A stretch of DNA of 37,297 nt from contig CAIXXP010000187.1 in NCBI GenBank assembly GCA_903923465.1, forward strand, positions 1 to 37,297. The letters are read 5' to 3'. This DNA is from an uncultured Sphingomonadales bacterium (GTDB lineage Bacteria; Pseudomonadota; Alphaproteobacteria; Sphingomonadales; Sphingomonadaceae). Below the pieces are notes generated by a model that saw only the letters and a program-made list of their open reading frames with translations, was not told the DNA's origin and searched no databases. Position 1 is the stretch's first letter, and each line of letters begins with the position of its first letter. Positions 8,738 to 16,698 of the stretch are shown here, piece by piece. The translations under genes and the position numbers were made by a program.

Positions 8738-9880
8738 TCAGATCGAACGGCTTATCACTTCCTTCATGATCTCGCTGGTGCCGCCAAAGATCCGCGTAAC
8801 GCGGGCGTCGCGCCACAGCCGGGCGATCATGTATTCATTCATATACCCCGCGCCGCCATGCAATTGCAGGGCCGCATCGCAGACCCGCCCCTGCAATTCG
8901 GTGTGCCACAGCTTGGCGGCCGAGGCTTCGGCGGTGGTCAGCTCGCCCTTGACGTGCCGTGTGATCGCCCAGTCGAGATGGGCCCAGCCCACCTGCAACT
9001 GCGCCTTCAGATCGGCAAGCGAGAATTTGGTGTTCTGGCACTGAGAGATCTGCTGGCCAAAGGCCTTGCGCTCGCGGGTGAAGGCCACGGCCTCGTCGAA
9101 GGCGCGCTGGGCACAGGCCTGCGCGGTGACGGCGATGGACAGGCGCTCCTGCGGCAATTGGCTCATCAGATAGCCAAAGCCCTGGTTCTCGGTGCCAAGG
9201 CAGTTCGATACCGGCACGCGCACGTCCTGAAAGAACAGCTCGGAGGTATCGGCCGAATGCTGGCCGATCTTGTCGAGGTTGCGCCCGCGCGCGAAACCGG
9301 GCGTGTCGGCATCCACCAGGATCAGCGAGATGCCCTTCCCGGCGGCTTCCGGATTGGTCTTGGCCACAACGATGATGACATCGGCGTTCTGGCCGTTGGT
9401 AATATAGGTCTTGGAGCCGTTGATGACGTAATGGTCGCCATCCCTGCGGGCAGTTGCCTTGATGCCCTGCAGGTCGGAGCCGGTCGAGGGTTCGGTCATG
9501 GCGATGGCGCTGATGATGTCGCCCGAGACCATGCCTGGCAGATACTTCCGCTTCTGCTCCTCGGAACCATAGCTGGCGATATATTCGGCGGTGATGTCGC
9601 TTTGCAGGGTGATGCCGGCCGAGGACCCGGCATAGCCCAGCTCCTCCGCCACGACGGCGTTATAGCCGAAATCCAGCCCCAGCCCGCCATATTCCGGCGC
9701 GATGGTCGGGCACAGCATGCCGGCGTCGCCGCAAGACTTCCAGAAGGCGCGGCTGCAAATGCCCTCTGTCTCGAAAGTTTCCAGATGGGGGATCAGGTCC
9801 TTCTCGAAGACCTTGCGCACGGCATCGCGGAACATTTCATGCTCGGCGGTGAAGGCAAAGCGGGCGGAGGTGTCGATCAT
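8738..9880 (-). CDS. Acyl-CoA dehydrogenase, long-chain (LCAD)-like
   Basis: The 380-residue flavoenzyme has the FAD-binding segment AMTEPSTGSD (127-136) and C-terminal ALQLHGGAGYMNEY. The usual C-terminal catalytic Glu position is Gly (IFGGTSEIMKE, 365 onward). The candidate base is instead E245 in LPQERLS, exactly as in mammalian LCAD and isovaleryl-CoA dehydrogenase, which keep the base on helix G. It would insert the first alpha-beta double bond, passing electrons to ETF. I choose ATG 9880, preceded by AAGGAG, instead of an in-frame ATG 22 codons upstream without a ribosome site. It is the third of three consecutive dehydrogenases and the only one resembling a stand-alone homotetramer. 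Confidence 0.9.
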   Translation of the reverse strand: MIDTSARFAFTAEHEMFRDAVRKVFEKDLIPHLETFETEGICSRAFWKSCGDAGMLCPTIAPEYGGLGLDFGYNAVVAEELGYAGSSAGITLQSDITAEYIASYGSEEQKRKYLPGMVSGDIISAIAMTEPSTGSDLQGIKATARRDGDHYVINGSKTYITNGQNADVIIVVAKTNPEAAGKGISLILVDADTPGFARGRNLDKIGQHSADTSELFFQDVRVPVSNCLGTENQGFGYLMSQLPQERLSIAVTAQACAQRAFDEAVAFTRERKAFGQQISQCQNTKFSLADLKAQLQVGWAHLDWAITRHVKGELTTAEASAAKLWHTELQGRVCDAALQLHGGAGYMNEYMIARLWRDARVTRIFGGTSEIMKEVISRSI

Positions 9881-9942
9881 GGCTGGGGCTCCTTCAGGAT
9901 CTTGTCGGCGGCCACGATAGGGCTGCGGTTGCGGCGGGGTCG

Positions 9943-11169
9943 TCAAAGCTGATCAAAGGGCACGTTCTTGTCCGGGCGCCAGTCTCCGGGCATGCCCAGC
10001 ACGCGCTCGGCGATCTGGTTGCGCAGCACCTCGTCGGCGCCGCCGGCAATGCGCATGACTGTGGACCAGATGTATTCGTAATGCAGGCCCAGCGTGTCGC
10101 CGGCATCGGGCGCGGCGGCCAGCGCGTCCAGTCCGCGCACCTCCATGCCCAGCCCCAGCATCTTCTGGTTGCGCCCGGCATAGGCCAGCTTGATCATCGC
10201 CGCCATGGCGCCGGGGTCCTCGCCACGGCTGATCATGGTACGCAGCCGCGCCGCGAGATATTTCTCGCCGCGCTCCTCGGCCAGCGCCTGGGCCAGCGCC
10301 ACGCGGTTTGCCGCGCTATCCAGCGCGTTGCCGCCATCGGCCCCCCGGCCGGTGCGGCGGATATATTCGACCATTTCCTGCACCGCCTCGCGCGGGCTGC
10401 CGCTGCCGATGCGTTCGCTCGACAGCACTGTCATGCAGCAGGCCCAGCCGTCGCCCACCTTGCCCAGGCGGTTGGCATCGGGGATGCGCACATCGGTGAG
10501 GAAGGTTTCGTTGAAATCGCTGGCGCCGGAAATCTGGCGGATGGGGCGGGTTTCCACACCGGGCGTTTTCATATCGACCAGGAAGAAGCTGAGGCCCTTG
10601 TGCTTGGGCAGGCTGGGGTCGTGGCGGGCAACCAGCAGGCCCCAATCCGCATGATGCGCCCAGCTGGACCACACCTTCTGGCCGTTGACCACCCACTCGT
10701 CGCCCTCGCGCGCCCCTTCCTCTTTGGCCGCCTTGGTGCGCAGATTGGCGAGGTCGGACCCGGCCGAGGGCTCGGAAAACAGTTGGCACCAGGTCATCTC
10801 GCCTTTCAGCGTCGGTTCGCAATAGCGGGCCTTCTGCTCCGGGCTGCCGTGGTGGGCGAGGACATGCAGCGCCATGCCGAGGCCAATGGTGATATAGGGG
10901 CCCTTGGGGATGTTGTAGCGGCTCTCTTCCTCGTGAAAGACCACCGCCTCGATCACCGTGCCGCCGCGCCCGCCCAGTTCCCTGGGCAGGGTGATGCCGG
11001 CAAAGCCGCCGTCATAGAGCGCGCGCTGCCAGGCCCGGCCGCGACGGGCCTCCTCGGCATCTTCCAGCCTTTCGCCCTCGCGCAGCGCGTGCGCCGGGGC
11101 ATGGGCGGCCAGCCATGCACGCGCCTCGGCGCGGAAGGCGGCCTCTTCAGGGGTATCGTTGAAATCCAT
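9943..11169 (-). CDS. Acyl-CoA dehydrogenase, possible subunit of a heteromeric enzyme
   Basis: This 408-residue acyl-CoA dehydrogenase has the FAD motif LFSEPSAGSDLANLRT (130-145), GQKVWSSWAHHADW typical of FadE-like catabolic enzymes, and a candidate catalytic Glu at 252 (VLSSERIGSG). The C-terminus (IAGGADEVLRNQIAERVLGMP) is typical of the longer subunit of paired dehydrogenases. It is immediately followed upstream by a second, shorter dehydrogenase gene (19-bp gap). Such pairs form alpha2-beta2 heterotetramers in steroid side-chain and ring degradation, and this pair may do the same. The start ATG 11169 has only a weak GGGAA site. Family sure; pairing inferred. Confidence 0.88.
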   Translation of the reverse strand: MDFNDTPEEAAFRAEARAWLAAHAPAHALREGERLEDAEEARRGRAWQRALYDGGFAGITLPRELGGRGGTVIEAVVFHEEESRYNIPKGPYITIGLGMALHVLAHHGSPEQKARYCEPTLKGEMTWCQLFSEPSAGSDLANLRTKAAKEEGAREGDEWVVNGQKVWSSWAHHADWGLLVARHDPSLPKHKGLSFFLVDMKTPGVETRPIRQISGASDFNETFLTDVRIPDANRLGKVGDGWACCMTVLSSERIGSGSPREAVQEMVEYIRRTGRGADGGNALDSAANRVALAQALAEERGEKYLAARLRTMISRGEDPGAMAAMIKLAYAGRNQKMLGLGMEVRGLDALAAAPDAGDTLGLHYEYIWSTVMRIAGGADEVLRNQIAERVLGMPGDWRPDKNVPFDQL

Positions 11170-11188
11170 GATGGCGGTTCCCGTTGGC

Positions 11189-12292
11189 TCAGGCGGAATG
11201 GGCGATCAGGCGGTCGGCCCACACCTCGCGCCCGCCCAGGCTGAGCGCCAGCGTGCGCTCGCGGCGATAGTAGAAGTGGCAATTGGCCTCGAAAGTATAG
11301 CCGATGCCGCCATGCACCTGAATGTTCTCGCGCGCGGCATTCTTGAAGGCGGCCAGCGCGGTGAGGCGGGCGGCGGCGGCGGCGGCGGGCAGCTCGTCGG
11401 GCGCGTTCTGGGCCGCCCAGCCGGCATAATAGGCGTTGGACAGCGCCAGCTCTATGGCGACGGCAATGTCGGCCAGCCGATGCTTGATCGCCTGATAGCT
11501 GGCCAGCGAACGGCCGAAGATCTGCCGGTCCAGCGCATATTCGCGGGCCATGGTCAGGCACGCCTGCGCCCCCCCCACGGCTTCGAACGCGGCCTGCACG
11601 GCGGCTTGATCGAGCAGGCGGGCCAGTGTGTCGGCATCGCCCGCCAGCAGTTCAGCCTTTGCCCCGGCGAAGCTTATGGCGTGGTGCCCGCGCAGCTGAT
11701 CGAAACTGTCGAGCCGGGTGCGTGATACTTCCGGCTGATCGAGGTCGACCAGCGCAAAGGCTTGCGCGCCGCCGGCATTGACCAGCACCACCGCGAAACC
11801 GGCCACGCCGCCGTCCGCCACCGGGCTTTTGGTGCCGGTGATGCGGCCCTCATTCCCGGAGGTGGCGGCAAAGGTGGTGGCGGGCAGGGCCGCGCGCCAG
11901 TCGGCCGGGCCCTCGGCATAGGCGAAGGTGCCGATCTTCTCGCCGCTGGCAATGCCGGGCAACCACGCGGCCTGTTGCGCCGCGCTGCCACAGGCGGAAA
12001 GCGCGCCCCCGGCCAGCACGACCGAGGAGAAAAATGGCAGGCAGGCATTGGCCCGGCCCAGTTCGAGGCTGATCACCGCGAGATCGAGCGCCGTCAGGCC
12101 CAGCCCGCCATGCGCCTCGGCAATCGCCGCGCCCAGAAAGCCCATCTCGCCCAGCTCGCGCCACAGGGGGGCATCGAGTTCGGCGCCCTCGCCGATCAGC
12201 TGGCGCAGCCGCGCAGGGGGCGACCGCTCTGCCAGCAGGCCGCGCGCCTGTTCGGCCAGCATCTTCTGTTCGTCCGAAAGGTCGAAATTCAC
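11189..12292 (-). CDS. Acyl-CoA dehydrogenase, shorter partner-type subunit
   Basis: This 367-residue acyl-CoA dehydrogenase starts with GTG at 12292 (MNFDLSDEQKMLAEQARG). The middle beta domain is degenerate compared with its neighbours: no TEPxxGSD motif is seen, the region reading FAYAEGPADWRAAL. The C-terminal helical domain is well kept (LDRQIFGRSLASYQAIKHRLAD; VHGGIGYTFEANCHFYYRR). Loss of standard FAD-loop residues with retained helices is what one sees in the beta-like subunit of alpha2-beta2 FadE pairs. It lies 19 bp before the 408-residue dehydrogenase gene. No strong ribosome site is visible; GAGG is 12-15 bases upstream. It might not be catalytic alone. Confidence 0.87.
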   Translation of the reverse strand: MNFDLSDEQKMLAEQARGLLAERSPPARLRQLIGEGAELDAPLWRELGEMGFLGAAIAEAHGGLGLTALDLAVISLELGRANACLPFFSSVVLAGGALSACGSAAQQAAWLPGIASGEKIGTFAYAEGPADWRAALPATTFAATSGNEGRITGTKSPVADGGVAGFAVVLVNAGGAQAFALVDLDQPEVSRTRLDSFDQLRGHHAISFAGAKAELLAGDADTLARLLDQAAVQAAFEAVGGAQACLTMAREYALDRQIFGRSLASYQAIKHRLADIAVAIELALSNAYYAGWAAQNAPDELPAAAAAARLTALAAFKNAARENIQVHGGIGYTFEANCHFYYRRERTLALSLGGREVWADRLIAHSA

Positions 12293-12349
12293 GGGGTTCG
12301 ATGCCTCTTCTGTCTGGGGCGCGCGGAAATGCGCGGCGCGCCTGTGGCC

Positions 12350-12805
12350 TTACAGGATGCGGGCGCCTTCGGGGCCGCGATGAAAGATGCCGCTGCCGCG
12401 CACCACGGGGGTGCCATCCACGCTGAGCAAGCCTTGGGTGAACACCATCCGCTTGGTCTGGCGCAGCACGGTGCCCCGGCACTCCACCCAGTCGCCGACG
12501 CTGACGGGTGCGAGGTAATCCAGCGTGAGGTTGACGGTGAGCAGAAACACACCGGATATATCGGGCAGCGCCAGGCGGGCGCCGATCGGCAGCATCTGGT
12601 CCATGAAGGTGGCCAGCCAGCCGCCGTGGCACTTGCCGGTGGCGCTGCAGTGCAGTTCCGCGATCCGCATGCCGAACACCGCGTCCGCACCCTCGCCGTG
12701 GCGGAAGATCTGCCCCTGATTGGAACCAAAGCCGCCGGGGAATGCCATCGGCACAAAGCCCGCCGGCGGCCGGGCCTGTTCCAGTTCAAGCGCACCGTAG
12801 GACAT
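12350..12805 (-). CDS. PaaI-type acyl-CoA thioesterase (hotdog fold)
   Basis: This 151-residue single-hotdog protein has the motif H60-GGW-LATFMD69, matching the HGGxxxxxxD/E signature of PaaI/4HBT thioesterases, and a TVNLTLDYLAPVSVGDWVE strand-helix-strand. It probably hydrolyses dead-end or surplus acyl-CoA, freeing CoA in the cytoplasm. The start ATG 12805 lies 5 bp after the stop of the thiolase (TGACCGCCATG), and the ribosome site GAGGCG is within the thiolase's last codons, so translation is likely coupled. A second, unrelated thioesterase lies across the divergent promoter at 14350. Confidence 0.85.
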   Translation of the reverse strand: MSYGALELEQARPPAGFVPMAFPGGFGSNQGQIFRHGEGADAVFGMRIAELHCSATGKCHGGWLATFMDQMLPIGARLALPDISGVFLLTVNLTLDYLAPVSVGDWVECRGTVLRQTKRMVFTQGLLSVDGTPVVRGSGIFHRGPEGARIL

Positions 12806-12810
12806 GGCGG

Positions 12811-13995
12811 TCAGAGCGCCTCGATGATGGTGACATTGGCCAGGCCGCCGCCCTCACACATCGTCTGGAGGCCATACTTCAGCCCGCGCGCCTTCAGCGC
12901 GTGGATCAGCGTGGTCATAAGCTTCGCGCCCGAGGCGCCCAGCGGATGGCCCAGCGCGATGGCCCCGCCATTGACGTTGAGGCGCGCGGGGTCGGCGCCC
13001 AGATGCTTGAGCCAGGCCATCGGCACCGGCGCGAAGGCCTCGTTCACTTCATACAGGTCGATGTCGCCGATCTTCATGCCGGCGCGGGCCAGCGCCTTCT
13101 CGGTGGCGAACAGCGGTTCTTCCAGCATCACCACGGGGTCGCCGCCGGTCACGGTCATCTGCACGATGCGGGCCAGCGGCGTGAGGTTGTGCTGCTTCAC
13201 CGCCCGTTCCGAGGCGATCATCACCGCGGAGGCGCCATCGGTGACCTGGCTGGAAGTGGCGGCGGTGATGGTGCCGCCCTCCATCAGCAGCTTCACATTG
13301 GCCATGCCCTCGGCCGAGACATCCCAGCGGATGCCCTCGTCCACCGTGTGCATGGCGGGGCCTTCGGCGGTTTCGATGGCCAGCGCCAGGATTTCGGCGG
13401 CAAAGGCGCCATCCCGCGTGGCGCGCTGGGCGCGCAACTGGCTTTCGAGGCCAAAGGCGTCCAGCATCTCGCGGGTGAAGCCCCATTTGCGGGCGATCAT
13501 CTCGGCCCCGCCGAACTGGCTGAAGCCTTCGATGCCGAAGCGCTGCTTGATGGAGGCGGGCATGATGTCGAGCCCGGCATTGCCGTTAACGGGCGCATTG
13601 GCCGAGGTGCCCATGGGCACGCGCGACATGCTTTCCGCCCCGGCGGCGATAACCAGATCCATTGTGCCGGCCATGATGGCTTGCGCGGCGAACTGCACCG
13701 CCTGCTGCGACGAGCCGCACTGCCGCTCCACCGTTACCGCCGGCACGCGTTGCGGCAGGCCCGACGCCAGCACGGCATTGCGGCCGATGTTGTTGGACTG
13801 CTCCGCCGCCTGGGTGACGCAGCCGAAGATGACATCCTCGACGGCATCGCCGGCGACGCCCGCGCGGGCCACCACCTCGTTCAGCGCCGCCGCGCCCAGA
13901 TCAGCCGGATGCCAGCCTGCCAGCCGGCCATTGCGCCGCCCGCCAGCGGTGCGCGTTGCTGCAACGATATAGGCCTCGGCCCTATGTTCGGCCAT
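12811..13995 (-). CDS. Acetyl-CoA C-acyltransferase (thiolase)
   Basis: This 394-residue thiolase is complete in its catalytic residues: nucleophile C93 (VERQCGSSQQAV), NEAFAPVPMAW, H350 (IALGHPLGASG) and C380 (TMCEGGGLANV). It would cleave 3-ketoacyl-CoA to acetyl-CoA or propionyl-CoA plus the shortened chain. It is the promoter-proximal gene of the eleven-gene minus-strand array, starting at ATG 13995 with GGAG 9 bases upstream. Divergent from the TesB-like gene at 14350; the intervening region holds two related direct repeats. The QCGSSQQA nucleophile loop differs from the RFCGGG loop of the thiolase at 15336, so the two are not recent duplicates and probably differ in substrate. Confidence 0.93.
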   Translation of the reverse strand: MAEHRAEAYIVAATRTAGGRRNGRLAGWHPADLGAAALNEVVARAGVAGDAVEDVIFGCVTQAAEQSNNIGRNAVLASGLPQRVPAVTVERQCGSSQQAVQFAAQAIMAGTMDLVIAAGAESMSRVPMGTSANAPVNGNAGLDIMPASIKQRFGIEGFSQFGGAEMIARKWGFTREMLDAFGLESQLRAQRATRDGAFAAEILALAIETAEGPAMHTVDEGIRWDVSAEGMANVKLLMEGGTITAATSSQVTDGASAVMIASERAVKQHNLTPLARIVQMTVTGGDPVVMLEEPLFATEKALARAGMKIGDIDLYEVNEAFAPVPMAWLKHLGADPARLNVNGGAIALGHPLGASGAKLMTTLIHALKARGLKYGLQTMCEGGGLANVTIIEAL

Positions 13996-14024
13996 GTGTT
14001 CCGCTCCACCAATGAATGAAGGAA

Positions 14025-14042
14025 GATATTAAACGTAGTATA
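14025..14042. promoter_or_regulatory. Direct repeat element 1 (AACGTAGTATA core)
   Basis: It reads GATATTAAACGTAGTATA, about 30 bp before the thiolase start. It aligns with the element at 14116-14132 over the core AACGTAGT(A/G)TA with a shared TAT two bases upstream of the core. Direct-repeat spacing is about 90 bp. No regulator is assigned. Confidence 0.35.
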
Positions 14043-14115
14043 ACATGTGCGATTCGCTAGCCACTTTCCGTGGGGCAAGCAACAGCGGTCCGGGATTTCG
14101 TCGGTTGGATGCAAC

Positions 14116-14132
14116 CTATCTAACGTAGTGTA
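14116..14132. promoter_or_regulatory. Direct repeat element 2 (AACGTAGTGTA core)
   Basis: It reads CTATCTAACGTAGTGTA and is extended by CTA to give a small TAGT-GT-ACTA symmetry. It is the partner of the element at 14025-14042 within the same divergent promoter. Confidence 0.35.
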
Positions 14133-14349
14133 CTATCAAATCTCTGCGGCAGGCAAGCGCGGATCGGCATCGACCGGCGGCTCTCCCTGTGCCGTGGCGC
14201 CTCGCGCCCGCAACCTATGCCCACCCTCCGCCCGGGGAAAGGGGCGCGGCGGAATCATCGCATGCCTGTGGCCCTTCGCGACATACGGCGGTTGGCAATC
14301 CGGCCCGCCATGCTACCCGGTGGCTGGCAACACCATCACAGGATTCAGC

Positions 14350-15156
14350 ATGGGCGAGGAAAACCCCGGACCGGCCTTCTATTTCGAGCGTGACGGCGAG
14401 GCCTTCGTGCCAAGCCGCCTCACCCTCAGCCCCTGGAACCGCAATGCTATCGCCGGAGGATCTACGGCGGGGCTGCTGGGGGCGATTATCGACGAGGCGG
14501 GCTTCGATCCCGCTTTCGAACCCTGCCGGTTTACCCTCGACATCCTGGGGATCGTGCCCGCCGTGCCGCTGGTCTCGCGGGTGACGGCGCTGCGCATGGG
14601 GCGGCAGATGCAGCTCCACCGCATCGAACTGTTGGCGGATGGTTTGGCCGTGGCCCAGGCGCATCTGGTGCTGGCACGCCATCTGGAGACGCCGCGCTTC
14701 CTTCCCGCCAGCGCCTATCCCCCGCCAGACGGGCTGGAGGAGCAGCCATTCCCCGGCAGCCGCAGGACAGGCGGCATTGTCCGCACAAAGCCGGTGATCG
14801 GCGGCGCGCGGACCCCGGGGCGGGGCGTGGTATGGCTGGCCATGGAGGGACAGGTCATCCGGGGAGCCGAGGCCAGCCCCTTTGCCAAGGCCTGCCTGTT
14901 TGGTGATTTCGGCAATGGCATGGGCAGCGTCACCCGGCCCGAGGAGTGGAGCTTTGCCAATCTGGATATCACGCTGAACTTTTTGCGCCGCCCGCGTGGC
15001 CACTGGTTCCTTATCGATGCGGAAACGGAAATGGCCGGCAATGGCCACGGGCTGGCGCGCAGTATCTTTGCCGATGCGGACGGCATTTACGCCCATGGCA
15101 GCCAGACGGTATTCGTGGCGCCGGGCGGCGGAAACATCCCCGTCGCCGGCGCTTGA
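14350..15156 (+). CDS. TesB/4HBT-like acyl-CoA thioesterase (double hotdog)
   Basis: This 268-residue protein has two hotdog repeats. The first contains PWNRNAIAGGSTAGLLGAII; the second ends with ANLDITLNFLRRPRGHWFLI followed by DAET, the characteristic C-terminal element of the thioesterase-like superfamily that includes TesB. Role: hydrolysis of acyl-CoA to free acid and CoA. ATG 14350 is chosen because AGGA precedes it and the upstream in-frame extension (from about 14047) is non-homologous promoter sequence. It is the first gene of the plus-strand array, 179 bp before the next thiolase, which has its own AT-rich upstream segment. Family fairly sure; substrate unknown. Confidence 0.8.
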   Translation: MGEENPGPAFYFERDGEAFVPSRLTLSPWNRNAIAGGSTAGLLGAIIDEAGFDPAFEPCRFTLDILGIVPAVPLVSRVTALRMGRQMQLHRIELLADGLAVAQAHLVLARHLETPRFLPASAYPPPDGLEEQPFPGSRRTGGIVRTKPVIGGARTPGRGVVWLAMEGQVIRGAEASPFAKACLFGDFGNGMGSVTRPEEWSFANLDITLNFLRRPRGHWFLIDAETEMAGNGHGLARSIFADADGIYAHGSQTVFVAPGGGNIPVAGA

Positions 15157-15158
15157 TT

Positions 15159-15177
15159 TATATTACCTGGTTATATA
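15159..15177. promoter_or_regulatory. Candidate operator/promoter element upstream of thiolase
   Basis: An AT-rich near-palindrome, TATATTACC-T-GGTTATATA, has 9-bp arms with one mismatch. It is a sharp AT-rich pocket in otherwise GC-rich DNA, three bases after the thioesterase stop and about 160 bp before the thiolase start. It could be a repressor site or simply promoter sequence. Confidence 0.4.
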
Positions 15178-15335
15178 TCTCGGCCGCAAACGCGCCCGCG
15201 CTTGCGGCCCTTCAGCCCGGTGATTTGTTTGCCACCGGGCGGGCTGCGGGTTGACGGACCGAATTGCCGGGTGAACAATCAATTCACACCCAACACACCA
15301 TTTGGCCCCATGGCCAAAGCCCAAGGATAAAGATC

Positions 15336-16586
15336 ATGGCCGAAGCCTATATCATCGACGCCGTCCGCACCCCCCGCGGCATTGGCAAGCCCGGCAAGGG
15401 CGCGCTGTCGCATCTTCACCCGCAACACCTGAGCGCCACGGTGCTGAAGGCCCTGAAGGAGCGCAACCACCTCGACACCGCCACGGTGGACGACGTGATC
15501 TGGTCGACCTCCAGCCAGAAGGGCAAGCAGGGCGGCGACATGGGCCGCATGGCCGCGCTGGCCGCCGGCTATGACGTGCAGGCCTCCGGCGTTACGCTGG
15601 ATCGCTTCTGCGGCGGTGGCATCACCGCGGTCAATCTGGCCGCCGCGTCGATCATGTCGGGCATGGAAGATTGCGTGATTGCCGGTGGTTGCGAAATGAT
15701 GAGCTACACCGCTACCCTCGGCGCCGAAGAGGCCAACGCCGGCATCGCCCCGCTGGGCATGGGCGCTGGCAATGCGGCGCTGGATGCGCTGCACCCGCAA
15801 TCGCACCAGGGCGTGTGCGGCGATGCCATTGCCTCGCTGGAAGGCATCAGCCGCGAGGACGTGGACGCGCTGGCGCTGGCCAGCCAGCAGCGCGCCGCCA
15901 CCGCCATTGCCGAGGGCCGTTTCGCCAAGAGCGTTATCCCCGTGCTCAACGAGAATGGCAGCGTCGCGCTGGACCGCGAGGAGTTTCCGCGCCCTGAAAC
16001 CACCGCCGAAACGCTGGCCACGCTGAAGCCCTCTTTCGGCGCCATCGCCAATTTCGATCTGGGCGAGGGGAACACCTTCGCCAAGCAGATCCAGCGCCGC
16101 TATCCCGATCTGGAGATCACGCCTGTCCACCATGCCGGCAACAGCTCGGGCGTGGTCGACGGCGCGGCGGCCCTGCTGCTCGCGTCGAAGGAATATGCCG
16201 ACGAGCACGGGCTGAAGCCGCGCGGGCGCGTGGTGGCCTTTGCCAATATCGGCGATGACCCCACGCTGATGCTCAATGCCCCGGTGCCGGCGGCCAAGAA
16301 GGTGCTGGCCAAGGCCGGCCTCACCACCGACGACATCGACGTTTGGGAAATCAACGAGGCCTTTGCCGTGGTCGCGGAAAAGTTCATCCGCGATCTCAAG
16401 CTCGACCGCGCCAAGGTGAACATCAACGGCGGCGCCTGTGCGCTGGGCCACCCGATTGGCGCCACCGGCGCGGTGCTGATCGGCACGGCGCTGGACGAGC
16501 TGGAGCGCAGCGGCGGCCGCTATGGGCTGGTCACCATGTGTGCGGCTGGCGGCATGGCCCCGGCCGTGATTATCGAAAAGCTGTAA
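15336..16586 (+). CDS. Acetyl-CoA C-acyltransferase (thiolase)
   Basis: This 416-residue thiolase has nucleophile C92 (LDRFCGGGITAV), NEAFAVVAEKF, H372 (CALGHPIGATG) and C402 (TMCAAGGMAPA), all required residues present. It cleaves 3-ketoacyl-CoA. The start ATG 15336 is preceded by AAGGA; an in-frame upstream ATG (15264) would add 24 unlike residues. A GC-rich hairpin follows directly (16593-16622), so this gene may be transcribed partly as its own unit before the crotonase at 16699. Compared with the thiolase at 12811 it has a different nucleophile loop and is 22 residues longer, suggesting distinct chain or ring substrates. Confidence 0.92.
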   Translation: MAEAYIIDAVRTPRGIGKPGKGALSHLHPQHLSATVLKALKERNHLDTATVDDVIWSTSSQKGKQGGDMGRMAALAAGYDVQASGVTLDRFCGGGITAVNLAAASIMSGMEDCVIAGGCEMMSYTATLGAEEANAGIAPLGMGAGNAALDALHPQSHQGVCGDAIASLEGISREDVDALALASQQRAATAIAEGRFAKSVIPVLNENGSVALDREEFPRPETTAETLATLKPSFGAIANFDLGEGNTFAKQIQRRYPDLEITPVHHAGNSSGVVDGAAALLLASKEYADEHGLKPRGRVVAFANIGDDPTLMLNAPVPAAKKVLAKAGLTTDDIDVWEINEAFAVVAEKFIRDLKLDRAKVNINGGACALGHPIGATGAVLIGTALDELERSGGRYGLVTMCAAGGMAPAVIIEKL

Positions 16587-16592
16587 CTTTTG

Positions 16593-16622
16593 GGCCGGGG
16601 CGCCGCTGCGGCGCCCCCGGCC
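16593..16622 (+). terminator. GC-rich stem-loop after thiolase, possible terminator/attenuator
   Basis: GGCCGGGGCGCCGC and CGGCGCCCCCGGCC pair over 13-14 bp with one bulged base and a two-base TG at the apex, beginning 6 bp after the stop codon. Only TTTA follows, so intrinsic termination would be weak; partial read-through into the crotonase is plausible. Confidence 0.5.
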
Positions 16623-16698
16623 TTTACCCGCTGCGGGCAATGGCCCGGCTGTGCCTGCCATCCCGGTGTGGCGGCGCGGGCAATCAGGAGCGTATCGC

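Larger units (their letters stand above)
13996..14349. promoter_or_regulatory. Divergent promoter region of the two main catabolic arrays
   Basis: The 354-bp gap between divergent starts at 13995 and 14350 contains no convincing gene. The half nearest the thiolase is AT-richer. It holds two related 17-18 bp elements, 14025-14042 and 14116-14132, both with the core AACGTAGT followed by A/G and TA. On the minus strand the first overlaps a TATACT that would serve as a -10 box for the eleven-gene array. A regulator acting at this region could coordinate both arrays. Confidence 0.5.

Noticed and set aside
11762..13972. Plus-strand 736-codon open frame
   Set aside because: Antisense to acyl-CoA dehydrogenase, thioesterase and thiolase genes that have intact motifs; no ribosome site or family.
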